Assembly: GCA_902805985.1 (NCBI GenBank)
Contig: CADCUW010000442.1
Location: forward strand, 1-12,964
Length of the DNA stretch: 12,964 nucleotides
Reading direction: 5' to 3'
From: an uncultured Rubrobacteraceae bacterium
Lineage (GTDB): Bacteria; Actinomycetota; Rubrobacteria; Rubrobacterales; Rubrobacteraceae
Below the pieces are notes generated by a model. That model made no database searches and was not told where the DNA came from. It was given only the letters and a program-made list of their open reading frames with translations. How positions within the stretch are numbered: the stretch's first letter is position 1; every line of letters begins with the position of its first letter. Of the stretch, positions 1-5,954 are shown piece after piece. A program made the position numbers and the translations under genes.

Positions 1-658
1 TCTCCCGATCCTGGGTGGTGATGGTGATGCTGGTCTTGCCGACGATCTCGCGGAACTCCGGGTACTCCATCGCCTCGCGCGTGATCCTGGCGAGGTCCCC
101 GGCGCTCGAGTAGTGCCCGCTGTCGTCGAGGCCCGCCGGGTTCTCGAAGTGGGTGTTCTTGAGGTTCATCTCCTTCGCCTTCTGGTTCATCGAGCCCACG
201 AACTCCTCGACGCTTCCGCCCCCGAGGTGCTCGGCGAGCGCGTAGACGGCGTCGGTGCCGGATGGTACGAGGGTCGCTTCGAGCAGCTCCCGGACGCTGA
301 CGGAGTCGTAGGGGTAGAGGCCCGCTGCGCTGTAGACGCCCCCGGCGTAGGAGGCGGCGTCCTCGGAGACGGTCACCTCCTCGTCGAGCCTGGCGCCCTC
401 TTCGAGGGCGACGAGGGCGACCATCACCTTGGTCGTCGAGGCGATGGGGAGGCGCTTGTTGGGTTCCTTGCCGGCCAGGTAGAGGCCGGTCTCGCGGTCG
501 ACGATCGCCCACGATGCGGCGTCGAGCTTCGGCGCGCCGGGAGGATTGGGGTCGTTCTGCTGGGCGTCGGCCCGGTCCGGGGCGGGGAAGGCCAGCAAGG
601 CCAGAGACAGTAGGATCAGGATCACGGTCCCATGCGCGCGACGCGTCCTCTGTCTCAA
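1..658 (-). CDS. D-alanyl-D-alanine carboxypeptidase (peptidase S11), C-terminus beyond window
   Basis: Exported serine DD-carboxypeptidase of the DacA/DacF (PBP5-like) family, which trims the terminal D-Ala from peptidoglycan stem peptides outside the membrane. About 219 codons are visible. The N-terminus is a clean signal peptide: a basic start (MRQRTRR), a Leu/Ile/Ala core at about residues 12-24, and a likely cleavage near residues 30-33. The acylation motif is S74-T-T-K77 in the context IASTTK. The second motif reads S133-G-T135, where the family normally has S-x-N. The K-T-G motif would lie past the left edge. I chose the TTG at 658 because a strong SD (GGGGAGGT) sits 5 nt upstream and the signal peptide begins there; the nearby ATG is in another frame. 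It appears to be a single gene facing away from the other genes here. Family identity is secure; substrate is inferred. Confidence 0.93.
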   Translation of the reverse strand, partial: MRQRTRRAHGTVILILLSLALLAFPAPDRADAQQNDPNPPGAPKLDAASWAIVDRETGLYLAGKEPNKRLPIASTTKVMVALVALEEGARLDEEVTVSEDAASYAGGVYSAAGLYPYDSVSVRELLEATLVPSGTDAVYALAEHLGGGSVEEFVGSMNQKAKEMNLKNTHFENPAGLDDSGHYSSAGDLARITREAMEYPEFREIVGKTSITITTQDRE

Positions 659-663
659 TCGCC

Positions 664-671
664 ACCTCCCC
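664..671 (-). promoter_or_regulatory. Shine-Dalgarno site fixing a TTG start
   Basis: On the minus strand GGGGAGGT is followed by 5 nt and then TTG at 658-656. This decides the start of the carboxypeptidase, which has no in-frame ATG before its signal peptide. Confidence 0.75.
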
Positions 672-831
672 TTCTGTGTTCTTGCGCTACCGACCGCCTC
701 CCGCGCGGGGCCGCCCGCGGCGGCCGGGATCATTTTGCACCAGCGAACCGGGGCGGTCCACCCCGGAGGCCTTCAGTATTCGTGATATACCGGATCGGCA
801 CGGCGCTCGTGGGCAGCAGGTTTCAGACTAC

Positions 832-957
832 AGGTTCCAGGTTTTGAGATGTTGTAGAAAGGGGATGGCGCGGACGTGCCACCGTCTCTCGGGCCGGCCG
901 CTGTGGCGATGTCCGGCTCCACGCCGCGCACCCCTGATGCCCCAAAACCTGGAACCT
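832..957. repeat. Perfect 15-bp inverted repeat around a 96-bp core
   Basis: The arm AGGTTCCAGGTTTTG at 832-846 is matched exactly by its reverse complement at 943-957. Just outside the left arm are two near-identical 10-mers in direct order: CAGGTTTCAG (817-826) and CAGGTTCCAG (831-840). The core is GC-rich and has no ORF that looks real. The element begins 7 bp past the stop of the neighbouring minus-strand gene. The size and end symmetry fit a small non-autonomous mobile or dispersed repeat; a long-loop terminator or chance are alternatives. Confidence 0.55.
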
Positions 958-963
958 CACAGC

Positions 964-1512
964 CTACTCCTCGAACATCTCCCGGCCCATCTGGTCCACC
1001 TTGCCCTCGGCGTGTTCGGTCATGTCCCCGCCGGCGCCGGTCTCCTCGGTCATCGCCTGCGCCATCTCGTCGGCTTTCTGCTCGTTGTGGGCGTGCGGGT
1101 CGCCGTGGCCGCCGGTATCCTCGGTGACGCGCCGGGCCAGATCCTCCTCCGCTTCGGCGGCGTTGAACGGGACGTGCTCGTCGAGGGGCATGTCCTTGCC
1201 CATCTCCCTGGCCTCGGCGTCCACGCTCACTTCCATGACCGGATCTGCCGACTCCATGGACTTCATCGATTCCGAGGACTCCATCGATTGCATTGATTCC
1301 ATCGACTCCAGCGAGTCTGCCCTGATGCCAGGCAGGGGGCGGGGGTCCGCGTCGCCCTTCTCGATCCTGCGGACGATTTCCTTTGCCCGGAGGTCCGCCT
1401 GCCGGCTCCGCTCCTCCATGGCACCGCGGATCTCCCTGTCCGACCGGCGCATCCTATCGTCGATCCGCTTCTCGGCCTGCCGCTGCCGCCGCTCCTGCTC
1501 CCGAATGCTCAA
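964..1512 (-). CDS. Charged hypothetical protein with Ser-Met-Glu repeats
   Basis: I do not recognise this 182-residue soluble protein. It has no signal peptide or membrane segment. Residues 1 to about 55 are rich in Arg, Glu, Gln and Lys and look helical or coiled-coil (QERRQRQAEKRIDDRM). A short repetitive segment of about 25 residues follows, made of S-M-E, S-M-Q and S-M-K units. The last part is acidic with several His and Met residues (HGDPHAHNEQ). A TTG at 1512 is the best start: GGGAGG lies just upstream on the minus strand. A GTG at 1527 would add 5 residues but has a weaker SD. A candidate SigB/SigF promoter lies upstream at 1562-1589, which together with the CsbD and DUF2795 genes nearby suggests a stress-related role (inference only). 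Confidence 0.7.
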   Translation of the reverse strand: MSIREQERRQRQAEKRIDDRMRRSDREIRGAMEERSRQADLRAKEIVRRIEKGDADPRPLPGIRADSLESMESMQSMESSESMKSMESADPVMEVSVDAEAREMGKDMPLDEHVPFNAAEAEEDLARRVTEDTGGHGDPHAHNEQKADEMAQAMTEETGAGGDMTEHAEGKVDQMGREMFEE

Positions 1513-1561
1513 ACCGCCTCCCGGCACCTGTCGCCCCGCCCGTCACGACCTCTACCCGCTC

Positions 1562-1589
1562 TTTCCCCGTTCCTCCTCCTGACGAAAAC
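1562..1589 (-). promoter_or_regulatory. Candidate SigB/SigF-type promoter
   Basis: On the minus strand GTTTTC (1589-1584) is followed by a 16-nt spacer and GGGAAA (1567-1562). This resembles the general-stress consensus GTTT-N13-17-GGG(A/T)A. It lies about 50 bp upstream of the TTG start at 1512. It is a motif match by eye only. Confidence 0.35.
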
Positions 1590-1724
1590 GGCGCGGCAGG
1601 CACATCCTAGAGCCCCCTCTTCCGGTCGGAGGGCCGTCGGCGGAGAACCCCGCTTAGGATTGTGGCCCGGCCTCCGCGGGTAGGTTTAGGGGGCGAACAA
1701 GGAAATCTACCGGAAGGATCGATC

Positions 1725-2021
1725 ATGGGCGAGAGAAGAGAGAGGCGTGGCGACGGAGGGGGCAGGGACCGCGGCGGTCAGGGCGGCGGTGGTGGCCAGG
1801 ACAGAGGCCAGGACAGAGGCCAGGACAGAGGCCAGGACCGCGGCGGACGCGGCGATGGCGAGCGGGACCGCGGGCCCGGCAGCGCCTTCGAGAAACACGA
1901 GGAGAAGCGCGAGCGCCGCCAGGAGGAGCGCCGGGAAGAGCGGCAGCAAGAACGCCGCCAGGAGCGCGGAGACGGCCCTCGCGGAGATCGACCCCGGGGA
2001 GATGGCGGCGGAAGAGGCTAG
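1725..2021 (+). CDS. Arg/Gly/Asp-rich low-complexity hypothetical protein
   Basis: A 98-residue protein, almost entirely hydrophilic. The N-terminal half is Gly/Arg/Asp-rich and contains four consecutive Q-D-R-G units; the middle (about residues 50-80) is a run of Glu/Arg/Gln (EKRERRQEERREERQQER) likely to be one charged helix; the tail is Arg/Gly/Asp-rich again. There are no hydrophobic segments. The ATG at 1725 was chosen because GGAAGGATCG sits just upstream; an in-frame start at 1662 has no comparable SD. A strong hairpin follows at 2080-2110. The composition could be an RNA-binding or disordered stress protein, but no family is recognised. The opposite-strand ORF is a Leu/Ala-rich mirror of the same codons. 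Confidence 0.5.
   Translation: MGERRERRGDGGGRDRGGQGGGGGQDRGQDRGQDRGQDRGGRGDGERDRGPGSAFEKHEEKRERRQEERREERQQERRQERGDGPRGDRPRGDGGGRG
1794..1841 (+). repeat. 12-bp tandem repeat, four copies
   Basis: GGCCAGGACAGA occurs three times back to back (1794, 1806, 1818), followed by a fourth copy with changed last bases (1830-1841). It keeps the frame and encodes Gln-Asp-Arg-Gly units. Confidence 0.85.
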
Positions 2022-2079
2022 ATCTGGGCAGCCTACGCGGGGTACTGCCCGCCAGAGACGGTCCGGCTTCTGAAGGCCG

Positions 2080-2110
2080 CGTGGCTCCCGCGCCCGAGGC
2101 GGGGGCCACG
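2080..2110 (+). terminator. Hairpin after the Arg/Gly-rich gene
   Basis: Arms 2080-2091 and 2099-2110 pair over 12 bp with one G-U wobble and a 7-nt loop, 59 bp past the stop. No U-tract follows, as is common in high-GC bacteria. Confidence 0.45.
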
Positions 2111-2169
2111 TCCCGAATCGATCGACACTTGCTCTGGCGTCTCCGCCGCTAACGACGGGCCGCCGGAGC

Positions 2170-2193
2170 CCGGGGCCTGCGGTGCGGCCCCGG
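2170..2193 (-). terminator. Hairpin after the DUF2795-like gene
   Basis: CCGGGGCC (2170-2177) and GGCCCCGG (2186-2193) form a perfect 8-bp stem with an 8-nt loop, 19 bp past the minus-strand stop at 2212. There is no U-tract. With 2080-2110 it separates two convergent genes. Confidence 0.45.
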
Positions 2194-2211
2194 TATCTTC
2201 GGGTGTCGCTA

Positions 2212-2415
2212 CTAGCCCTTGACGGCCTGCAGCACCTCGTCCTGGCTGTTGAACCTGTCCTGGGCGGCGTTTCGGATGCCGTCCACGATGTTCTGCGGCG
2301 CGCCGTTGCTCTCCGCGTTGGAGGCGACCTCCTCCTTCTGCGCCGGGAAGTTCATCCCCTGCAAATACTGCTGTAGCTGTCCGATGTCGAGGTTGCCCAG
2401 GTTCGGCAGGTCCAT
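2212..2415 (-). CDS. DUF2795-like small protein
   Basis: A 67-residue soluble protein. After a short leader it shows the pattern of DUF2795 proteins: LQQYLQGMNFPAQKEEV, then an A-x-x-N-G-A turn, a helix with I-x-x-A, and a closing F-N-S-Q-D-E-V-L-Q-A-V segment. The family is small, has no catalytic motif, and its function is unknown. Two ATGs lie 6 nt apart, at 2421 and 2415. GGAAGG abuts the first directly and lies 6 nt before the second, so 2415 is the better start. It follows the CsbD-like gene on the same strand by 78 bp and may be co-transcribed with it. Family assignment is by pattern recognition. Confidence 0.72.
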   Translation of the reverse strand: MDLPNLGNLDIGQLQQYLQGMNFPAQKEEVASNAESNGAPQNIVDGIRNAAQDRFNSQDEVLQAVKG

Positions 2416-2443
2416 GTTCATCCTTCCAGGGTAGGGTGTGCTT

Positions 2444-2478
2444 GTTTCCGGGGTGCCCGATGCGGCGGGCCCGGAAAC
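2444..2478. repeat. Perfect 9-bp inverted repeat between the two small stress genes
   Basis: GTTTCCGGG (2444-2452) and CCCGGAAAC (2470-2478) are exact reverse complements with a 17-nt loop. It may be a hairpin or processing site in a csbD-DUF2795 transcript. In the minus direction the same bases also read GTTTCC-N14-GGGCAC, a weak match to a SigB/SigF promoter for the DUF2795-like gene. Confidence 0.5.
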
Positions 2479-2492
2479 ATTCGAAGGCGGCG

Positions 2493-2675
2493 TTACTTGA
2501 GAAGATCCTTTGCCGCGGCCTTCTTGTCCTTGGCCTTCGCCTTCCTCTGGTCGGAGCGGCCCTCGGACTTCTTGTCCTTGTCGCCGGTTACGGCGCCGCC
2601 GGCCTCCTTCATCCGGCCCTTGGCCCTGTCCATCGCGCCTTCGTTGCGGTCTTCCCTGCTGCTCTTGCCTGGCAT
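2493..2675 (-). CDS. CsbD-like stress protein
   Basis: A 60-residue, highly charged soluble protein that fits the CsbD family. The middle carries the family pattern (AMDRAKGRMKEAGGAVTGDK), followed by a Lys-rich tail with K-A-K-A-K. CsbD of Bacillus subtilis is a general-stress protein under SigB; its biochemical role is unknown. The ATG at 2675 has GGGAG about 6-7 nt upstream, and the gene ends in TAA. The length matches the family (about 60-70 residues). The DUF2795-like gene follows it. I looked for a SigB-type promoter upstream; GGTT and GGGTAG are present but 22 nt apart, too far to be convincing. Confidence 0.85.
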   Translation of the reverse strand: MPGKSSREDRNEGAMDRAKGRMKEAGGAVTGDKDKKSEGRSDQRKAKAKDKKAAAKDLLK

Positions 2676-2740
2676 GCAGGCTCCCTTCTTCGACTTCCTG
2701 TCCTACCCCCTTGGACGAAGCCGGGACCCGAACCGATACA

Positions 2741-2971
2741 CTACGCCGGCCTATCCGCAAGGTTCCTCCGGAACCACGGCATTCTCGGCGGGGCGGTGCT
2801 CCAGAGCATGGCTATCTCTTCGGGTGCGAGGCCGTGGGCCCCGTTTACGAGTTCTGAGAGGCGGCTTTCGAGCCTCGCCGCCGCGGTTCTGGCATCGCGG
2901 ATCGGGGTGGTCCCTTTCCGGTAGCCGGAACGGAGGTTGAGCGGGAGGGTGAATATCTCGGCGAAGCCCAC
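2741..2971 (-). pseudogene. Possible C-terminal remnant of a type II (Eco57I-like) DNA methyltransferase
   Basis: This 76-codon reading frame looks like the end of a larger protein, not a complete one. It has a helical Arg/Glu segment (DARTAAARLESRLSELV), then GLAPEEIAMLW, then a TAPPRMP tail. From memory of the family, Eco57I/type IIG restriction-modification methyltransferases often end with a helix, a V-x-x-x-Y-G-L-T-x-E-E motif and a short tail. The only start is a GTG at 2971 with no good SD. Upstream frames do not continue the match, and the catalytic N-P-P-Y motif is absent. If right, it is a decayed gene fragment just before csbD. If wrong, it may be a small unrelated gene. Confidence 0.3.
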
Positions 2972-3508
2972 AACCCCGTACCGGGCTGTTCCGACGGGAC
3001 GGAGGGCTCGCGGTTGCCTGGGACGTTTGAGCGGGCGAAGGCGATAGGAAAGCCGGGCGGCCTAAGGAGGGGGGAATCAAGGCGCCCGGCTCAACAACGA
3101 CTAGATTGTAGTACCGGGGCGGCCCCGGCCGCATACCCCAAATGCGTGATCTTTGCCTAGCCCAAACGGGTGATGCGGACGCGAGAGGCGTGTGCTTTGA
3201 TGCGGGCCTGGAGGGGATCGGGGGCCGCGGCGCCGCGGCCTCCGAGTCGCTCCACACCAGCCTGGGACGAGGCTGCTCACCTCTCTCTGTGCAGGAGCCG
3301 ACGCCGCCGGAGAGCTCCTCCATCACCCCGGCGAGCGTCCGGACGTCCGGGCAGCGTGACGCTCAGGCAATGATCGGAGAAAAGGCCGTGGTTACGGTGC
3401 GGGCGTCCCGCCGGCTCCGTGGTCTGCACGATGTAAGTATAGTGGGAAGGCGGCCCCGGGCCATCGTGGGTAATAGACTTGGCGGGGTAGGCTAGTGAAG
3501 GAGCTTGC
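2972..3508. other. Region of about 540 bases without a convincing gene
   Basis: Open frames exist on both strands, but their proteins are Pro/Arg/Ser-rich and lack an SD or any recognisable motif. A 6-bp GC hairpin (3114-3119 with 3123-3128, 3-nt loop) is present. TATAGT at 3438-3443 is a possible -10 about 66 bp before the SDR gene, without a recognisable -35. It may be decayed coding sequence connected with the methyltransferase-like remnant. Confidence 0.5.
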
Positions 3509-4159
3509 ATGAGGGTACTGGTAGCGGGGGCGCACGGCAAGACGGCGCGGAGGCTGGTCAGGGCGCTGGTTGGGAACGGGCACGAGGTCCGGGGATTGGT
3601 TCGCAAGGAGGACCAGTTGGCGGACGTGGAGGCCGACGGTGCTGAGCCGGTGCTCGTGGATCTCGAGAATGACGAGGTCGACGGACGCGTCGGGGAGGCG
3701 GTCGCCGGGTGTGACGCGGTCGTCTTCGCCGCTGGCGCGGGTCCCGGGAGCGGCGAGGCCCGCAAGGAGACGATGGACTACGGCGGCGCCGCCAGGCTCA
3801 TTGAGGCCGCCGAGAAGAACGGCGCCGGGCGCTACCTGATGCTCTCCTCGATCGGCGCCGGGGATCCCGAGGCCGGGCCTGAGGCTATGAGGCCCTACCT
3901 GCGGGCCAAGGCGAAGGCCGACGGGCGGCTGCGGGAGAGCGGGCTGGAGTGGACCATCATCCGCCCCGGGAGCCTCACCGATGAGGAGGGGACGGGGACT
4001 GTCGAGGCGGCGGAGAGCCTGGGGAGGCGGGGTGAGATCTCCCGCGAGGACGTGGCCGTCGCCTTCGCCCTGTCCCTCGAGTCCCCGAACACCGTCGGCA
4101 AGACCTTCGAGCTCCTGTCCGGGGAGACCCCGATCCGGGAGGCGCTGGAGGGGCTGTAG
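3509..4159 (+). CDS. NAD(P)-binding SDR-like (NAD(P)H-binding domain) protein
   Basis: A 216-residue cytosolic Rossmann-fold protein of the atypical short-chain dehydrogenase group (NmrA/YwnB-like). The nucleotide-binding turn is at residues 7-13, GAHGKTA, after the first beta strand MRVLVA; a basic residue after the second strand (LVRKED) favours NADP. Later landmarks are DAVVFAAG, the strand YLMLSSIGA and the segment IIRPGSLTDEEGTG. Members act as reductases or as redox-sensing regulators; no substrate can be assigned. The ATG has GAAGGAG 7 nt upstream. The phosphoesterase begins 3 nt after the stop, so the two are probably co-translated. Its length is normal for single-domain members. Confidence 0.9.
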   Translation: MRVLVAGAHGKTARRLVRALVGNGHEVRGLVRKEDQLADVEADGAEPVLVDLENDEVDGRVGEAVAGCDAVVFAAGAGPGSGEARKETMDYGGAARLIEAAEKNGAGRYLMLSSIGAGDPEAGPEAMRPYLRAKAKADGRLRESGLEWTIIRPGSLTDEEGTGTVEAAESLGRRGEISREDVAVAFALSLESPNTVGKTFELLSGETPIREALEGL

Positions 4160-4162
4160 GGG

Positions 4163-5005
4163 TTGGCGCCCCGGAGACGCCTCCGGCGGCTCGCCGCCGG
4201 CGTGGGGATGATCGGCGCGGGCGGGCTGCTGTACGCGCGTGAGGTCGAGCCTCGATGGCTGGAGGTCGTGCGGCTGGAGTTGACCCTGCCCCGGCTCGCG
4301 GCGGCCTTCGACGGGTACCGGGTGGTACAGATCGGGGACCTCCACCTCGACGACTGGTCGAGACCCGCGCGTCTGGAGAGGATCTCGACCATAGTCAACG
4401 CCGAACGGCCGGACCTCATCGCCATAACGGGTGACTTCGCCAGTTACTCCGCAGAGCGGCTCGACACGGAGCGACTCGTCGGGGCGCTCGGGCACCTCTC
4501 GGCACCCGACGGCGTCCTCGCCATCCTGGGCAACCACGACTACCTGACGGACGTGAAGCTGATCCGGCGCTGCATCCGCGAGGCCGGCCTCACGGAGCTG
4601 ATCAACGAGGTCGTCACCTACACGCGGGAAGGCTTCGAACTGCACGTCGCCGGCATCGACGACGTGATGGAGGGGCGGAGCCGCCTGGATCTCGTCCTGC
4701 AAGACCTTGCGGCATCCGGGGCGGCCGTCCTGCTCGCCCACGAGCCTGACTTCGCCGACGTCGCCGCCGCGACCGGGCGCTTCGACCTGCAGCTCTCCGG
4801 TCATTCGCACGGCGGGCAGGTGCGGATACCCCTGCTCGGGCGGGCGGTGCTGCCGCCCTTCTCCCAGCGCTACACCCGCGGTCTCCACAGGGTCGGGGGG
4901 ATGCTCCTCTACGCCAACCGGGGGCTGGGTACCGTCCACGCACGGCTGCGGTTCGGGTGCCGGCCGGAGGTCACCGCGATTACCCTCCGCTCCGCGGAGG
5001 CGTGA
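4163..5005 (+). CDS. Membrane-anchored calcineurin-like metallophosphoesterase
   Basis: A 280-residue protein of the YkuE-like metallophosphoesterase group. A basic N-terminus and one hydrophobic segment (about residues 8-24, RRLAAGVGMIGAGGLLYA) make it a likely membrane-anchored or exported protein. All metal-binding motifs are present in order: GDLHLD (D59, H61), GDF (D91), GNHD (N124, H125), LAHEPD (H193) and GHSHGG (H214, H216), so it should be an active two-metal phosphoesterase. YkuE-type enzymes are thought to act at the cell envelope; the substrate here is unknown. The start is TTG at 4163, 3 nt after the SDR gene stop, with G-rich SD-like sequence in the end of that gene. This tight spacing suggests translational coupling. 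Confidence 0.92.
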   Translation: MAPRRRLRRLAAGVGMIGAGGLLYAREVEPRWLEVVRLELTLPRLAAAFDGYRVVQIGDLHLDDWSRPARLERISTIVNAERPDLIAITGDFASYSAERLDTERLVGALGHLSAPDGVLAILGNHDYLTDVKLIRRCIREAGLTELINEVVTYTREGFELHVAGIDDVMEGRSRLDLVLQDLAASGAAVLLAHEPDFADVAAATGRFDLQLSGHSHGGQVRIPLLGRAVLPPFSQRYTRGLHRVGGMLLYANRGLGTVHARLRFGCRPEVTAITLRSAEA

Positions 5006-5066
5006 GAGACGTCCTTGTGGGTAGAATCCCGGAGACCCGAAAACCTCTCGGACGCGGCCGGTGTAG

Positions 5067-5345
5067 ATGACGTTTGGAAAGAACAGACCGCCCCTCGTGC
5101 CGGACCCGGGCCAGCAGGTGGACCTGCTCGCGGAGAACGGCGAGACCCTGCACGGCTTCCGGGCCGTCTCCGGACCGCTCTCCTACGAGCGGGGCGGCGT
5201 CGTGGTCTGGGTGGCGACGGAGGCCGAGTACCGGGACGCCAAGAGGGAGGGACGCCCCGCCGTCTCCATGCCCTGGCCCGCGGGCAAGGTCACGGTCCAC
5301 GTACCCTGGTGGAAGTGGCAGAGGTGGTTCACGAGCCGCCACTGA
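5067..5345 (+). CDS. Hypothetical 92-residue protein
   Basis: I do not recognise the family. The protein is soluble, with no signal peptide. Its middle alternates hydrophobic and polar residues (GGVVVWVATEAEYRDAK), and it ends in a Trp-rich segment (VPWWKWQRWFTSRH). It starts 61 bp after the phosphoesterase on the same strand; TAGAAT near 5021 is a possible separate -10. The SD before ATG 5067 is weak (GGTG). It converges with the Asp-rich lipoprotein, with only 18 bp between the stops. Codon use fits a real gene. Confidence 0.65.
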   Translation: MTFGKNRPPLVPDPGQQVDLLAENGETLHGFRAVSGPLSYERGGVVVWVATEAEYRDAKREGRPAVSMPWPAGKVTVHVPWWKWQRWFTSRH

Positions 5346-5363
5346 AGCTGCGGCCAGAGCCGC

Positions 5364-5828
5364 TCAGTCGTGGTCGCGGTCATCGTTGTCGCCACGATCG
5401 TCGCTGTCGTCCAGATCGTCCCCATCGTCGTCGCGATCATCCGCGTCATTGTCCGTGACGTTGTCGTCGTCGCGGTCATCGGCACCGTCATCCCGATCGT
5501 CATCGGTACCGTCGTCCCGGTCGTCGTTGTCACGATCATTGTCGCTGCCATCACCGGCGTCCTGATCTTCGCTGTCGTCGTCACCGTCGCGGTCGTCGGC
5601 GCTACTGCCGTCCGTGTCGTCCTGGTCTTCTCCGGCGTCGTCTCGATCCACACCGTCGTCGTCCGCGTCCTCGGGATTGTCGCGGCTCTCGGAGGCTACT
5701 GCCGGCTGGCCGTTGTCCCCGTCTTCCTCTGTCGAGCCCGCGCCCATCTGCCCGCAGGCCGACACCGTCAGGCCGAAGATGGTGATCAAGGCTACCAGCC
5801 ACAGCGCGGAATTCCTGCTGCTCTTCAT
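5364..5828 (-). CDS. Asp-rich lipoprotein
   Basis: A 154-residue predicted lipoprotein. It has a signal peptide (MKSSRNSALW start, hydrophobic residues 8-22) and lipobox V22-S-A-C25, so it should be lipid-anchored outside the membrane. From about residue 50 to the end it consists almost only of Asp, Arg, Gly and Asn (for example DADDDGVDRDD), giving an extremely acidic, probably disordered and cation-binding tail. Some stretches resemble the D-x-D-x-D-G calcium loops of EF-hand or thrombospondin type 3 repeats, but no regular domain is visible. The ATG has AGGAGG 9 nt upstream. Three 11-bp spaced boxes (5880-5906) lie 52-78 bp upstream, pointing to control by the OmpR-type regulator encoded at 10547. 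It could be a calcium sink or a wall-charge modulator. Confidence 0.82.
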   Translation of the reverse strand: MKSSRNSALWLVALITIFGLTVSACGQMGAGSTEEDGDNGQPAVASESRDNPEDADDDGVDRDDAGEDQDDTDGSSADDRDGDDDSEDQDAGDGSDNDRDNDDRDDGTDDDRDDGADDRDDDNVTDNDADDRDDDGDDLDDSDDRGDNDDRDHD

Positions 5829-5879
5829 GTCCTCTCGCCTCCTGCGATTTCAGGTACTCCCGTACTCTCGCCCCGGGGT

Positions 5880-5907
5880 GTTAGAGGTGCGTTAGACGCC
5901 AGTTAGG
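5880..5907. promoter_or_regulatory. Site A: three GTTAG boxes at 11-bp spacing
   Basis: GTTAG occurs at 5880, 5891 and 5902, exactly one helical turn apart. On the sense strand of the Asp-rich lipoprotein this reads CTAAC-N6-CTAAC-N6-CTAAC, 52-78 bp before its ATG. Two more sites with the same build lie at 8928-8981 and 11855-11892. Tandem 11-bp direct repeats are the known binding architecture of PhoB/OmpR-family regulators. Confidence 0.65.
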
Positions 5908-5954
5908 TTGCTCTCATCGTGCGCCATCCGCGGGGGAATCCGAGGCCGCCGTTC

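Larger units (their letters stand above)
659..963. other. Intergenic region between carboxypeptidase and charged hypothetical gene
   Basis: No convincing gene. It holds the carboxypeptidase SD, a GC-rich stretch at about 700-730, and the inverted-repeat element at 832-957. I see no clear sigma-70 promoter for the carboxypeptidase. Confidence 0.6.

Noticed and set aside
1707..1949. Minus-strand Leu/Ala-rich ORF that looks like a membrane segment
   Set aside because: Mirror image of the Glu/Arg-rich plus-strand gene, with no SD of its own.
2149..2158. Single CTAACGACGG identical to part of site C
   Set aside because: Only one copy, with no second box 11 bp away, and it lies between two convergent genes.
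2716..2745. tRNA-like T-arm sequence (GGTTCGGGTCCCG on the minus strand)
   Set aside because: No matching acceptor, D or anticodon stems can be folded around it.
2718..2745. GGTT and GGGTAG upstream of the CsbD-like gene as a SigB promoter
   Set aside because: The spacer is 22 nt, well beyond the 13-17 nt expected.
2751..3326. Minus-strand ORF of 191 codons across the gene-poor region
   Set aside because: Pro/Arg/Ser-rich without hydrophobic core or SD, and in a different frame from the methyltransferase-like segment.
3142..3495. Plus-strand ORF of 117 codons before the SDR gene
   Set aside because: No SD or motif; composition looks like random reading of GC-rich DNA.
3392..4939. Long minus-strand ORF of 515 codons
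   Set aside because: Antisense shadow of the SDR and phosphoesterase genes, whose motifs are complete on the plus strand; its protein is Pro/Gly/Arg-rich with no motif.
5370..5906. Plus-strand ORF of 178 codons rich in Val and Ile, resembling a membrane protein
   Set aside because: It is the antisense reading of Asp codons (GAC/GAT give GTC/ATC) in the acidic lipoprotein, has no SD, and runs through site A.
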